A stretch of 64,000 nucleotides of DNA from Myxococcales bacterium (GTDB taxonomy: Bacteria > Myxococcota_A > Bradymonadia > REDH01): positions 1-64,000 of the forward strand of contig JACKDJ010000015.1 in the NCBI GenBank assembly GCA_020633625.1, read 5' to 3'. This document shows positions 1-8,773 of this stretch, one piece after another (the stretch's first letter is position 1; every line of letters starts with the position of its first letter). The position numbers and the translations under genes are program-made. The notes beneath the pieces are model-generated. The model was not told the DNA's origin, did not search any database, and saw only the letters and a list, made by a program, of their open reading frames with translations.

Positions 1-87
1 GACTGGGAGCCGGGCGATTGGGGTGGGGTCGCGAGGCGGCCACGCAGCCTCATGGCCAAGCCGTCGGGCGAGAGCGGTCAGTGCGCG

Positions 88-534
88 TCAGCTCGGCGGG
101 CGCTCGGCGTGATAGAGCGTCATGTTTGCTGTCGCGAGGAGCTCGCCGTCGCGCTCGGTTCGGCAGTCGAAGTGGCTCAGCGACTCGCTGCCTCGCTGCC
201 GCTGCACCGTGATGTGCAGCGTGTCCCCGACCGCGAATCGCTCGACGAGCAGGTCCATCGTCCGCACTGCGATGATCATCCCGACGCGGACACCGGCGCC
301 GCCGCGGTACGCTTCGTAGCCAAGGCACGCGGCGACGACCTGCGCCATGTACTCCATCGATGCCACGGCAGGGGCGGCGCCGTCGGTCACGAAGCGCGCG
401 CCGTCGCGTACGACGACCTCCCCCTCGGCGTAGCCGTCGCCCCACGCGGTGAGCCGCTCGACGAGGACCATCGGTCCGGCGTGCGGTACGAGCTCGGCGG
501 TGGGCGGGAAGGGCCCGCGGTACAGCTCCGTCAC
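88..534 (-). CDS. apeP: ApeP-type 3-hydroxyacyl-ACP dehydratase
   Basis: A 148-residue hotdog-fold protein that would dehydrate 3-hydroxyacyl-ACP intermediates during aryl polyene chain growth in the cytoplasm. Near the N-terminus the stretch LVPHAGPMVLVERL matches the ApeP/FabZ-like pattern, with the His as the likely catalytic residue, and the length fits the family. I start it at a GTG whose last bases form a GTGA overlap with the stop of the preceding gene, the junction style used all through this operon. The frame is open further upstream, but that part is Arg/Pro-rich shadow sequence over the neighbouring gene. It is the last operon gene fully inside the window. Assignment to the dehydratase class is confident; the split of work with the second dehydratase (the ApeI part of the ligase fusion) cannot be told from sequence. 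Confidence 0.88.
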   Translation of the reverse strand: MTELYRGPFPPTAELVPHAGPMVLVERLTAWGDGYAEGEVVVRDGARFVTDGAAPAVASMEYMAQVVAACLGYEAYRGGAGVRVGMIIAVRTMDLLVERFAVGDTLHITVQRQRGSESLSHFDCRTERDGELLATANMTLYHAERPPS

Positions 535-1304
535 TTGCTCCCGGGGGCGCTGAGCTCGGCGACCCACCCGGTGCCACGACCGCGATCGAGGGCGACGACG
601 AGGGGCGCTTGCTTCGAGGTCGCGAGGGCGAGGTCGACGAGCCCGGCGCATGGGTTTCGGCCGATGGCAGCGGAGTCGCACAGAGACGCGGCGAGCTCGT
701 CACTGTCGCGGCGCGGCCGAATGGTCAGCCGCGGTGCCATTGGCGCTGCGTCTACTGCGGCGATCGCGACCGAGGCGGCGGCAAGCTCCCAGCCGTCGGC
801 CGGGTCGACCAGGCGCTCGGGGACGGCCTCGTCGCCACACGTGACGATCGCGACGCCGCCGGATGTCGCGACGAGGCCCAGCGCCTCGATCAGCGCGGCG
901 GCCGGCGTGTCGAAGTCGGCGCCGATCGACGTCGTGTAAGCCCGGTTCGCGGTCGAGATCGAGACGACGCCGGCGGCGGCGTTGTGGACGCTGGTGGCGA
1001 AGGCCATTGGCGACAGCTCGCCCTGGCACCACATCGTGTCGAGCAGGCCGACCATCGTCGACACCTCTCCGACCGCGGAACCAAACACGGTCGCGACGAG
1101 GGCCGGGTCTGCGCCGGACGCCGCGAGCGCCTCGGCGAACGCGTCGGCGAGCGCCTTGGTGATCGGCGACGCGCGTCGTCGCGAGCGCGGCTCGATGATC
1201 GCGCCGGTCGGTGCGGCGGGCGTGGCCGATCCAGAGGTCCAGGCAGCGAGCGAGGGGGCGTCGGGGAGGTAGAGGCCGGCGCCGATCAGCGCGACGGTGT
1301 TCAT
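531..1304 (-). CDS. apeC: ApeC-like ketosynthase partner (chain-length-factor type)
   Basis: A 257-residue protein resembling the N-terminal half of beta-ketoacyl synthases. It carries the segment SVHNAAAGVVSISTANRA, typical of the ketoacyl-synthase-like family found in APE loci, but I see no Cys-His-His catalytic triad and it is much shorter than a full ketosynthase (about 400 residues). In characterised APE systems ApeC pairs with the ketosynthase ApeO as a KS-chain length factor heterodimer, so I infer a non-catalytic partner for the adjacent ketosynthase. The start ATG overlaps the stop of that ketosynthase in an ATGA, which would favour equal synthesis of the two. A longer open frame runs upstream over the ketosynthase gene but is a shadow. 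Confidence 0.82.
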   Translation of the reverse strand: MNTVALIGAGLYLPDAPSLAAWTSGSATPAAPTGAIIEPRSRRRASPITKALADAFAEALAASGADPALVATVFGSAVGEVSTMVGLLDTMWCQGELSPMAFATSVHNAAAGVVSISTANRAYTTSIGADFDTPAAALIEALGLVATSGGVAIVTCGDEAVPERLVDPADGWELAAASVAIAAVDAAPMAPRLTIRPRRDSDELAASLCDSAAIGRNPCAGLVDLALATSKQAPLVVALDRGRGTGWVAELSAPGSK

Positions 1305-2479
1305 GCAGACCTCAGGAGGACGCTGACGTTGTTTCCGCCGAACGCGAACGAGTTGCTCATGACGCGCTTGACGGGGCGGTCGAGCCGCGTGTGCGCGATG
1401 TTTGCTTCGATCGACGGGTCGGTGGGCTCTGCGCCGATGGACGCCGGGATCCAACCCTCGAGCATCGAGATGATCCCGATCGCGGCCTCGGTCGCGCCGG
1501 CCGCGCCGAGTGTGTGCCCGGTGTAGCCCTTCGTCGAGGCGACGGGGATCTCGGCGCCGAAGATGCTGGTGATCGCCTTCGACTCGCTGGCGTCGTTGAG
1601 GCGCGTGCCCGTCCCGTGCGCGTTCACGTGGTCGACGTCGGCTGGCGCGACCCCAGCGAGCTCGAGCGCGCGCGTCATCGCGAGCGCGGCGCCGAGTCCG
1701 TCGGGGTGGGGCGCGCTGATGTGGTAGGCGTCGGAGCTCTCGCCGACGCTCTCGAGGATGGCGACCGGCTCGCCGGAGCGCTCGAGGAGGAGGAACGCGC
1801 CGCCCTCGCCGATGTTGATGCCGCCGCGGTCGGCGGCGAACGGGCGGCAGACGGCGTGGTCGAGCGCGCCGAGGGAGTGGAAGCCGCGCAGCGTCATCGC
1901 GCAGAGCGTGTCGATGCCGCCGACGATGACGGCGTCGGCGAGGTCGGCCGCGAGCAGCCGCTGCGCAGAGGCGAGCGGCTTTGCGCTCGACGTGCACGCC
2001 GTCGAGTGGACCCAGCCAGGACCAGAGGCGCCGGCGAGCTCGCGGACAGCGTGCAGGATGGCGCCGTAGGTGTGGTGTCGCCACAGGTCGTAGCCGTCGG
2101 GCAGGCGGCCGTGGTCGAGGAAGTGTTTGTATGCTTGCTCGGTCACGTCGGCGCCGGCCGTCGAGGTGCCGAGCACGACGGCGATGCGGTCGGGGCGCCA
2201 CCGCGAGCGGGCCGCGCGGAGCGGGGCGTCGAGCTGTGCCAGGAGCAGCGCGGCGATCTGCGCCGTTCGCGTCGTCCAGCCCGAGAGGGACGCGGGAAGC
2301 TCGGGGAGCGGGGTCGCCACGACGCCGACCGCCGTGTCGAACGGGAGGGCGATCGGAGACGGGCCGAGGCCGGAGCGGCCGTCGAAGAGGGCGTCGCGCA
2401 CGGCGCGGACGTCGCCGCCGAGGGCGTTGCACAGGGCGAACCCGGTGATCGCCGTCGGCTGAATCGGTGCGAGGCTCAT
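1301..2479 (-). CDS. Beta-ketoacyl-ACP synthase (KS) of the aryl polyene pathway
   Basis: A 392-residue FabF/FabB-type condensing enzyme that would extend the aryl-acyl-ACP starter by malonyl units. The triad is visible: Cys162 in STACTSS, His288 in NAHGTGT and His322 in KGYTGHTLGAAGA, followed by the C-terminal glycine-rich SFAFGGNN. Length and motif order are normal. It could be the ApeO (partnered with ApeC) or the ApeR (homodimeric) enzyme; the coupled ApeC-like gene just downstream favours ApeO. No second active ketosynthase is in the window, so an ApeR might lie beyond the left edge or be absent. Only four bases separate it from the upstream oxidoreductase gene. Confidence 0.92.
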   Translation of the reverse strand: MSLAPIQPTAITGFALCNALGGDVRAVRDALFDGRSGLGPSPIALPFDTAVGVVATPLPELPASLSGWTTRTAQIAALLLAQLDAPLRAARSRWRPDRIAVVLGTSTAGADVTEQAYKHFLDHGRLPDGYDLWRHHTYGAILHAVRELAGASGPGWVHSTACTSSAKPLASAQRLLAADLADAVIVGGIDTLCAMTLRGFHSLGALDHAVCRPFAADRGGINIGEGGAFLLLERSGEPVAILESVGESSDAYHISAPHPDGLGAALAMTRALELAGVAPADVDHVNAHGTGTRLNDASESKAITSIFGAEIPVASTKGYTGHTLGAAGATEAAIGIISMLEGWIPASIGAEPTDPSIEANIAHTRLDRPVKRVMSNSFAFGGNNVSVLLRSA

Positions 2480-2483
2480 GCGG

Positions 2484-3713
2484 TCACGTGAGCGAGTAGG
2501 GGGCGGCGTCGGAGCGCTCTGTCTCGCGCCACGGGGTGGAGCGGCTGCGCATCAGCATGTCGGCGAACGGGGAGTCGTCGCGCCAGACGTCGCCGGCGAG
2601 CACGCTCACTACGCTCGGCCGAAGGTCGCCCTCTTCGGGGGCGCCGAAGAAGAGGTTCGAGACGAGGTTGCGGTTGTAGAAGCGGTGGACCAGCGATGAG
2701 AACGTCTCGTAGCCACGCTCGAGCATCGCGCGGTGGCCGTCGAGGAACGCGCCGTCACCCTCGCGCTGCTCGCGGAGGGCCATCGAGAGCGCGTCGGCGA
2801 GACTGACCGCTGCGTTCATCGCCAGGCAGACGCCGCTCGAGAAGACCGGGTCGATGAAGCACGCGGCGTCGCCGACGCACGCGTAGCGGTGCCCGTATGG
2901 GGCGCCGTTGCGGAAGCTATAGTTGCTGAGCACGCGCGGCGTCGGCGGCTTGGCGCCCTTGACGAGCGCGCCGACGTAGCGCGACGAGGCGACGTAGTCG
3001 GCGAGCCACTCGCGCTTCATGCCCTGACGCCGGCTGACGAGACCGACGCTGAGGCGGCCGTCCGGCAGCGGGATCACCCAGACCCAGCCGTCGTCGATCA
3101 TCATGATGCGGATGTCGTTGCCCGGGCCGATCGTCTCCCACGCCGCGTCGGAGAGCCCCTCGAAGTGGCCGAACACCGCCGCCTTGCCGAACGTCTTGAA
3201 CGGGCGGACCTCGCGCTTGCGGTTCGCGACGAGCCGGTCCTGCCCCGTGGCGTCGATCAGGTAGCGGCCGGTGACCGGACCCGCCGACGTCTCGACGCGG
3301 ACGGTGGCGCCGTCGTTCTCGAACCCGCGGACCGTGACGCCGTGCACGACCTCTGCGCCCATCGCGCGCGCCCGGTCGCGTAGCAACGTGTCGAAGGTCG
3401 CGCGCTCGACGTGCCACGCGTTCCGCGGCGGGCCCGGCAGCGCCTCGGCGAAGTCGAACGACACGGCGCGGTCGGTCGTCTCGCACAGAAACTGCGCGCC
3501 GCGCTTGTACCGGAACGCGTCGGGCGTGTGCTCGATGCCGAGCAGCGCGTGGACTCGGGTCCCGTTGGGGAGGAGCGACTCGCCGATGTGAAAGCGCGGG
3601 AACTCGTCGCGCTCGAGCACGAGCACGTCGTGCCCCTTCGAGGCGAGCAGGGCGCCAGCGGTGGCGCCGGCCGGGCCCGCGCCTACGACGATGACTTCAC
3701 GGTCGCGCTCCAT
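2484..3713 (-). CDS. Flavin-dependent halogenase-like FAD oxidoreductase
   Basis: A 409-residue protein of the flavin-dependent monooxygenase/halogenase superfamily. The FAD-binding GAGPAG is at residues 11-16, the FPRFHIGESLLP segment at 38-49, Lys70 in YKRGAQF, the halogenase-type WxWxIP signature at 210-215 (WVWVIP), and the second FAD motif GDAACFIDPVFSSG at 281-294. WxWxIP plus a Lys in this place are the hallmarks of flavin-dependent halogenases acting on phenols and pyrroles; without them it would be called a geranylgeranyl-reductase-like oxidoreductase. In the operon it would act on the aryl head group or on carrier-bound intermediates. Brominated aryl polyenes (xanthomonadins) are known, so a halogenated product is plausible, but this is inference. 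ATGA overlap with the upstream ketoreductase fixes the start. Confidence 0.8.
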   Translation of the reverse strand: MERDREVIVVGAGPAGATAGALLASKGHDVLVLERDEFPRFHIGESLLPNGTRVHALLGIEHTPDAFRYKRGAQFLCETTDRAVSFDFAEALPGPPRNAWHVERATFDTLLRDRARAMGAEVVHGVTVRGFENDGATVRVETSAGPVTGRYLIDATGQDRLVANRKREVRPFKTFGKAAVFGHFEGLSDAAWETIGPGNDIRIMMIDDGWVWVIPLPDGRLSVGLVSRRQGMKREWLADYVASSRYVGALVKGAKPPTPRVLSNYSFRNGAPYGHRYACVGDAACFIDPVFSSGVCLAMNAAVSLADALSMALREQREGDGAFLDGHRAMLERGYETFSSLVHRFYNRNLVSNLFFGAPEEGDLRPSVVSVLAGDVWRDDSPFADMLMRSRSTPWRETERSDAAPYSLT

Positions 3714-4435
3714 CAGAACCCCCCGTCGACGCCGATGACCTGACCTGTGACGTAGCTCGCCTCGGGCGACGCCAGGAACGACACGACCGCCGCGACCTCG
3801 TCGGGCGTCCCGTAGCGCTGCGCAGGGATCTGCTTCGTGACGAACTCGGGGACGTTCGCGGTCATCTCGGTCTCGATGAGCCCGGGGGCGACCGCGTTCA
3901 CCGTGATCTTGCGCTTGGCGAGCTCGATGGCGAGCGACTTCGTCGCGCCGATGATGCCTGCCTTCGAGGCGGCGTAGTTGACCTGGCCGCGGTTGCCGCG
4001 GATCGCCGAGACCGACGACATGCTGATGATGCGGCCCCAGCGGTGTCGCACCATCGGCATCACGAGTGGCCGCGTGACGTTGTAGAAGCCGTCGAGAGTA
4101 GTGCGCGTGACGTGCTCCCAGGCGTCCCACTCCATCGCCGGGAAGGCGGCATCGGCGACGACGCCGGCGTTGTTCACGAGGACGGCGATGGGGCGCGGGT
4201 CGTCTTCGAGCAGCGCAGCGAGCGCCGCGTCGGTCGCCACGCGGTCGGCGACGTCGAAGCGTACGGCGCGCGCTTCACCTCCTGCGGCGACGATGTTGGC
4301 GACCACTTCGGCCGCAGCGTCCTCCGCCGAGCGGTAGTTCACGATGACCGCGTAGCCGTCGCGCGCGAGCCTTCGCGCAACCGCCGCCCCAATGCCCCGG
4401 CTCGCGCCGGTAACGAGCGCCCGTCGTTCGCTCAT
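3713..4435 (-). CDS. apeQ: 3-oxoacyl-ACP reductase (FabG/ApeQ type)
   Basis: A 240-residue classical short-chain dehydrogenase that would reduce the 3-ketoacyl-ACP formed in each elongation round, using NADPH. The nucleotide-binding TGASRGIG lies at residues 9-16, NNAG at 88-91, and the catalytic Ser (about 140-141), Tyr154 and Lys158 in YAASK are all present; the C-terminus YVTGQVIGVDGGF is typical of FabG. The stop overlaps the next start. The GAGGAG before the start abuts the ATG with essentially no spacer, an unusual ribosome-binding arrangement, and this gene follows the only sizeable gap (177 bases) in the operon. Confidence 0.93.
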   Translation of the reverse strand: MSERRALVTGASRGIGAAVARRLARDGYAVIVNYRSAEDAAAEVVANIVAAGGEARAVRFDVADRVATDAALAALLEDDPRPIAVLVNNAGVVADAAFPAMEWDAWEHVTRTTLDGFYNVTRPLVMPMVRHRWGRIISMSSVSAIRGNRGQVNYAASKAGIIGATKSLAIELAKRKITVNAVAPGLIETEMTANVPEFVTKQIPAQRYGTPDEVAAVVSFLASPEASYVTGQVIGVDGGF

Positions 4436-4612
4436 CTCCTCAGTCTGCGCGTGAGAGTTGGCTGCCCGCGCCGATGGCGAGCACGGCGCCGGACACTAGT
4501 TCGACCCCCCGGACGTGTCCAGCGGGGATCATGGATACGCGAGACCGCACGTCGGCAGGTGGCCTCGGCGCCCATGCTCCGCGCGCGCGTGCGTCGATGA
4601 CAAGTCGAAGAC

Positions 4613-5281
4613 TCACAGCCGCTGCTGCTCCACGGTCTCGATCTCGAGGGAGTAGCCGAACCAGCCCGACGTGAGCGAGACGCTCGCCGGAACGTCGTCG
4701 CCGATGGCGGTCGCGCCGAGCTCGACACGGACCTCGCCGCGCTCCGGCGCGTCGGTGCGGATGAAGCGGCGCACTCGCGTTCCGTCCGAGTTCGTCGCCT
4801 CGTCGAGACGTACGACACCCAGGGTGTCGGGCCACGGGTAGAAGGCGCGCTGCACGTCGGCGATAACGTAGGTCGGGTCGAACGGGAGCTCGCGTCCGCT
4901 GCGGTTGTCGAGCGTCACGACACCGTTGGTGTCGAGCGAGATGACGAAGCCGGGAGAGCCCATCGGCGAGAGCCCGATCATCGTCAGCACGCCGCCGCGC
5001 TTCTGCACCACGGCGTCGAACCGCTCCACGCCGGTCGGCCACGTCGCCGTCACGCGCTGGCGCCATGCGAAGTCCGGGGCGAACGTGTCGGGCGGCAGCA
5101 GTGGCCCGGCGTCGAGGGGAGCGAGCTCGGCGAGCACTGCCCCACGTCCGCGGGCGCCGCCGCATCCCGACGCCGAGACCAGCGAGACCAGCGCGCTGGC
5201 TGCGAGCGTCGCGACTCTCAGGGTCGCCGCTAGGCGCGTCGCGCCAGACGTGCGCCGCTCGTCGGTGCGCGCGGGTCTCAT
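4613..5281 (-). CDS. apeN: ApeN-like lipoprotein (DUF3261 type)
   Basis: A 222-residue lipoprotein. An N-terminal hydrophobic segment ends in the lipobox SASGC with Cys40 as the lipidated residue; the n-region is long (about 20 residues) and Arg-rich. The rest is a beta-rich domain. In APE loci a DUF3261 lipoprotein follows the MMPL exporter gene and is thought to help deliver the pigment lipid to the outer membrane. Here it overlaps the exporter gene by an ATGA, which fits. After its stop there are 177 bases before the ketoreductase; that gap holds no convincing reading frame, only a short GGACAC/GTGTCC inverted repeat (4491-4520). Confidence 0.8.
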   Translation of the reverse strand: MRPARTDERRTSGATRLAATLRVATLAASALVSLVSASGCGGARGRGAVLAELAPLDAGPLLPPDTFAPDFAWRQRVTATWPTGVERFDAVVQKRGGVLTMIGLSPMGSPGFVISLDTNGVVTLDNRSGRELPFDPTYVIADVQRAFYPWPDTLGVVRLDEATNSDGTRVRRFIRTDAPERGEVRVELGATAIGDDVPASVSLTSGWFGYSLEIETVEQQRL

Positions 5282-7668
5282 CGGTGCTCTCCCTCACGAG
5301 CGTTGCCGAGCAGGATCAGCGAGGCCGGCGCGACCAGCAAGCAGGCCACGACTCCGGCGGCCGCGGTGACGCCGATGGTTCGCAGCATCGGAAACGCCGA
5401 CATCGCGAGCAGCCCGAAGCCGAGGACGGTCGAGCCGCACGCGACGAAGACACCGACGAGGGTGGCGATCTCGTCGTCGGGATCGGCGTCGCTGTCTGCG
5501 AGGAAGACGCCGTAGTCGACGCCCATGCTCACGACCATCAGCAGGGCCGTCAGGGCGATGAGGTCGACGGCGAGACCTGCGACGGCGAGCGCGCCGACGG
5601 CCGCGAGCGCGCCGAGCACGGCCGGCAGGAAGGCGGCCGCGACGCGTCGAGGCGAGCGGTAGCGCGCGACCAGGGTGAGCAGCACCGCGACCAGGCCCGC
5701 GACGAACAGCTCAAAGGTCCGGGCGCGGACCGCCGCGCCCGCGCGTGCCATGGCCGCCGGCTGGTCGACCCAGGTCGCGCCCGGGACGTCGGCGATGCGC
5801 GCCGCGAGCGCGTCGGCGTCTGAGACGTCGAGCAGGAACGTGACGAAGTAGACGCGTCCGTCGTCGTCGGCTCGGAACGTACGCGCCATCGACGCCAGCG
5901 GCGACTCCATCACGTCTTCCCAGGTGAGCGGGGCCACGGGGGCTGCGAGCGCCTGCGTGAACTGGCCAAACGCCTCGGGTCGAAACCCAGCCTCGACAAA
6001 CGCCGTGCTCCAGCGGTCCCGAAGGTTCGGGGCCGACGTGAACGCCTCGGCGACCGCGCGCTGCCGCGCCGGCGACGGGACGAACGTCGCCGCGGACCGG
6101 AACGCCGCGAGCTCGCCGTCCGCGACCGCGGCGCGCAGGGCGTCGGCGACGCGATCGTTCGCCTCGAGCGCCTCGTCGACCGTCGCGCCCTCGGCGAAGA
6201 CGAAGCGGGACTGCTCGAAGCGGGCGACGCGGCTCCGAACGCGGTCGTCCTCTGCGAGCAGGTCGGGGTCGAGGTCGCCGAGGTCTGCGAGCCCCGCGCC
6301 CCACTCTGCGCGAGAGAGGCCGAAGGTGCCCAGCGCGAGCGAGGCGAGCAGTAGGGCGACAGCGATCCCACGCTGCGCCCGGAGCTTCGAGAGCGCGACG
6401 GCGAGGACTCGGGCTAGCGCCGCGCGCAGCCGAGACGCCGGCAGCACCTGGGGCAGCAGTGCGGGGAGCAGCCAGCGCGTGTACCCGAGCGCCGCCGAGA
6501 TGCCGACGACCGCGAAGAGGGCGACCTCCTGCAGGCCGCGGAACGAGGAGCCGGCGAGCGCTACGAAGCCGACGAGCGTGGTCACGGCGCCCGTCGCCAG
6601 CCCGGGCCAGATCCGGTCGAGCGTCGCGCGCGGGCCGCTTTGAGCGGGCGCGATCGCGTGGTGGCAGAGGAGGTGAACGACGTAGTCGATCGCGACGCCG
6701 ATCAGCGAGGCGCCGAACGCGAGCGTGACGCCGTGGATGCGGCCGTACGCCGCCAGCGTGGCGGCCGCGCCCGCGACGACGCCGCCGACGACGGGGAGGG
6801 CAGAGACGACGACGACACGCGGTGAGCGAAAGAGCGCGAACAGCAGCGCGAGCAGGGCGACCGACGACACGACTCCGACGCGCTTCACGTCTCCTTCGAC
6901 GGCGCTCGCGGTGACCGCCGCGAAGCGATTGACACCGCTGGTGTCGAGCGTCAGCGTTCCCCCCGCTTCAGCGTTCTCGGCCGCGAAGGCATCGGCGATC
7001 GCGTCGAGGAGCGGCCGCTGGGCCGTGGCGTCGAACGCGGGCGCGCGAGTGGCCGCGAAGAGGAGCGCGTGACCGTCCTCGGTCACGAATCGACCGTCGC
7101 GCAACGAGACGCCGCCGCCGAGCGAGCTGTGGAGCTCGTCGTAGAGGTCGGGCATCGTCAGCAGGGGGTCCGATGGCGCGACACGGGCGATCAGCGTCGA
7201 CATCGGGTTCGCGAGCTCGCGCTTGAGGCGGTTCGCTGCTTCGGCGAGCGCCTCGCTCGTCGCGCGCGCCGCCGCTTCGTCGGGGGTGCGGGCGACGAAG
7301 GCGAGGCGGCGGTCGTGGTACAGCTCCCACAGCGCGCGATCGATGTCGGGCGGCGGCTCGCCGTCCAGCGCGGCGAACGCGTCGCGAGAGCGCGGGTCCT
7401 GGATCAGGCGCGTCTCGATCGCGCGGGCCGCTGCGACGGCTTGGTCCGTGTCGGGAGCGCCGACCATCAGCACCATCGACCGGCCGAGCTCGCTGTCAGC
7501 GACTAGGCGCGCGAGCGCGGCGACCTGGCGGTCGTCGCCGTCGGGCATGAACGCGACGATATCGGCGGTCGCCGAGAAGCGCAGCGCCACGAAGCAGGCC
7601 AGCGCGACCATCGACGCGCCGGCGAGCCAGGCCGCGCGGCGGACGGACCGCCCGCCGACTTCGGTCAC
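5278..7668 (-). CDS. apeM: MMPL/RND-family exporter of the aryl polyene lipid
   Basis: A 796-residue inner-membrane transporter of the RND superfamily with two similar halves: a first membrane helix near the N-terminus, a long periplasmic loop (about residues 50-240), a helical bundle (about 265-425), then the same again with a second loop (about 470-640) and bundle (about 650-780). The motif GVAIDYVVH in the first half and SMGVDYGVF in the second are the GxxxDY signatures in the proton-relay helix of MMPL proteins. In APE systems this protein is taken to extract the lipid-linked polyene from the inner membrane and pass it to the LolA-like carrier and lipoprotein encoded next to it. It overlaps both neighbours by four bases. 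Confidence 0.93.
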   Translation of the reverse strand: MTEVGGRSVRRAAWLAGASMVALACFVALRFSATADIVAFMPDGDDRQVAALARLVADSELGRSMVLMVGAPDTDQAVAAARAIETRLIQDPRSRDAFAALDGEPPPDIDRALWELYHDRRLAFVARTPDEAAARATSEALAEAANRLKRELANPMSTLIARVAPSDPLLTMPDLYDELHSSLGGGVSLRDGRFVTEDGHALLFAATRAPAFDATAQRPLLDAIADAFAAENAEAGGTLTLDTSGVNRFAAVTASAVEGDVKRVGVVSSVALLALLFALFRSPRVVVVSALPVVGGVVAGAAATLAAYGRIHGVTLAFGASLIGVAIDYVVHLLCHHAIAPAQSGPRATLDRIWPGLATGAVTTLVGFVALAGSSFRGLQEVALFAVVGISAALGYTRWLLPALLPQVLPASRLRAALARVLAVALSKLRAQRGIAVALLLASLALGTFGLSRAEWGAGLADLGDLDPDLLAEDDRVRSRVARFEQSRFVFAEGATVDEALEANDRVADALRAAVADGELAAFRSAATFVPSPARQRAVAEAFTSAPNLRDRWSTAFVEAGFRPEAFGQFTQALAAPVAPLTWEDVMESPLASMARTFRADDDGRVYFVTFLLDVSDADALAARIADVPGATWVDQPAAMARAGAAVRARTFELFVAGLVAVLLTLVARYRSPRRVAAAFLPAVLGALAAVGALAVAGLAVDLIALTALLMVVSMGVDYGVFLADSDADPDDEIATLVGVFVACGSTVLGFGLLAMSAFPMLRTIGVTAAAGVVACLLVAPASLILLGNAREGEHR

Positions 7669-8345
7669 CGGCTCGCCTCGCCGAACAGGCGCACGCGCTC
7701 GTCGCTCGAGAACACGCGCGCTGGGTTCGCGTCGACGATGCGGGTGACAGCGACGTCGCCGCTCGTCTCGCGCACGGTGATCGTCGCGACGCCGCGCCCG
7801 ACCCCGCTGAGCTCGATGGCCTCGATGAGCTCGTTCATCGGCGCGACCTTCGGAGCGAACCGCGCGGTCCAGCGGTCACCGTCGACCGTGTAGCTCGCGT
7901 CGAAGGCGCCACCGAGCGCCGCGCGGTCGCCCGCGAGGATCCAGACGAGCGACTGAACGAAGAGGCGCACGTCCGGCCGGGCGGCGAGGTCGACCGTCTC
8001 GCGGCTGACGCCGTCGAAGAACTCGAGCGTCGTCGGCGTGATGCGCACTTCGGCCGGGCTCGGCGACTCGACGCGGCGGTAGAGCAGGCCAGGGCGCGTG
8101 AAATAGAGCGTGCCCTCGCTGACGAGCGGGACGGCGAGGAGGCCGATGGTCTTCTCTTCGACGAAGCGCGCCTCGAGCCCGGGCATCGCGGCGAACGCGT
8201 CGAGCAGCGCGTCGAGGCTGCTGGCCGGCGCCTCCGGCGCGGCGGTCGGCGCCGAGTCCTCGACCTGCGCGCGGGCGGACGGTGGCGCCGTCGCGGCGAC
8301 GAGCACGCCGGCGAGCACCCCGAGGACGGCGACCCGGAAGCTCAT
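7665..8345 (-). CDS. apeL: LolA-like periplasmic carrier (ApeL type)
   Basis: A 226-residue periplasmic protein with a clear Sec signal peptide (hydrophobic residues 5-20, cleavage after ARA near residue 26) followed by an acidic/Ala linker and a LolA-fold domain, seen in the stretch around LEARFVEEKTIGLL and the later VESPSPAEVRITPT. LolA-like proteins shield lipids while crossing the periplasm. Position between the thioesterase and exporter genes matches ApeL. Stop and start overlap the neighbours in ATGA junctions, so it is probably translated with the exporter. Confidence 0.85.
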   Translation of the reverse strand: MSFRVAVLGVLAGVLVAATAPPSARAQVEDSAPTAAPEAPASSLDALLDAFAAMPGLEARFVEEKTIGLLAVPLVSEGTLYFTRPGLLYRRVESPSPAEVRITPTTLEFFDGVSRETVDLAARPDVRLFVQSLVWILAGDRAALGGAFDASYTVDGDRWTARFAPKVAPMNELIEAIELSGVGRGVATITVRETSGDVAVTRIVDANPARVFSSDERVRLFGEASR

Positions 8346-8773
8346 TGGTCGCCCCGCTCGAGCGCAGCAGCAAACCGGGCGCGTATCGGCTCGGGCGCGG
8401 TGGTCAGGAGGTTTCCGGCGGCGTCGGTCGTCGCGAGCTCCGTGAACGCCCGGGCCGACTTGCGGCTGCGCGTGAGGTTGAAGACCTCGTACGTGACGCG
8501 GACGAGCGGCTCGAGCGCCGCGAGTCGTGCGGTGACGCGCACGGAGTCGCCGTAGCCGAGCGGGGACAGGTACCGGCAGCGCGCGTCGGTGATGTACATC
8601 CGAAAGCCCATGTCGCGGATGTCGGGGACGTCGAGGGTGAGGCGCTGAAACAGCGCGGTGCGGGCGAGCTCGAGATACTCGAAGTAGCGGCCGTGCCAGA
8701 CGACGAACAGGGGGTCGCAGTCGTGGAACGGCACCGTGAGCTCGACGGTGGCGCTGAGCTCAGGCGGTCGCAT
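8342..8773 (-). CDS. apeK: ApeK-type acyl-CoA/acyl-ACP thioesterase (hotdog, YbgC-like)
   Basis: A 143-residue 4-hydroxybenzoyl-CoA thioesterase-like protein. The N-terminal DCDPLFVVWHGRYFEYLE has the family's catalytic Asp and the HGRYxxYxExxR pattern. It may release chains from the ACP or proof-read the starter. I choose the ATG at 8773 giving MRPPELSATV; the frame continues upstream through Ser/Arg-rich shadow sequence inside the ammonia-lyase gene, so the longer version is unlikely. This start gives a 14-base overlap with the ammonia-lyase stop. Confidence 0.88.
   Translation of the reverse strand: MRPPELSATVELTVPFHDCDPLFVVWHGRYFEYLELARTALFQRLTLDVPDIRDMGFRMYITDARCRYLSPLGYGDSVRVTARLAALEPLVRVTYEVFNLTRSRKSARAFTELATTDAAGNLLTTAPEPIRARFAAALERGDQ

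Noticed and set aside
1..87. Start of another operon gene on the minus strand (ATG at 53-51)
   Set aside because: Only 17 codons are visible, with no ribosome-binding site or recognisable motif.
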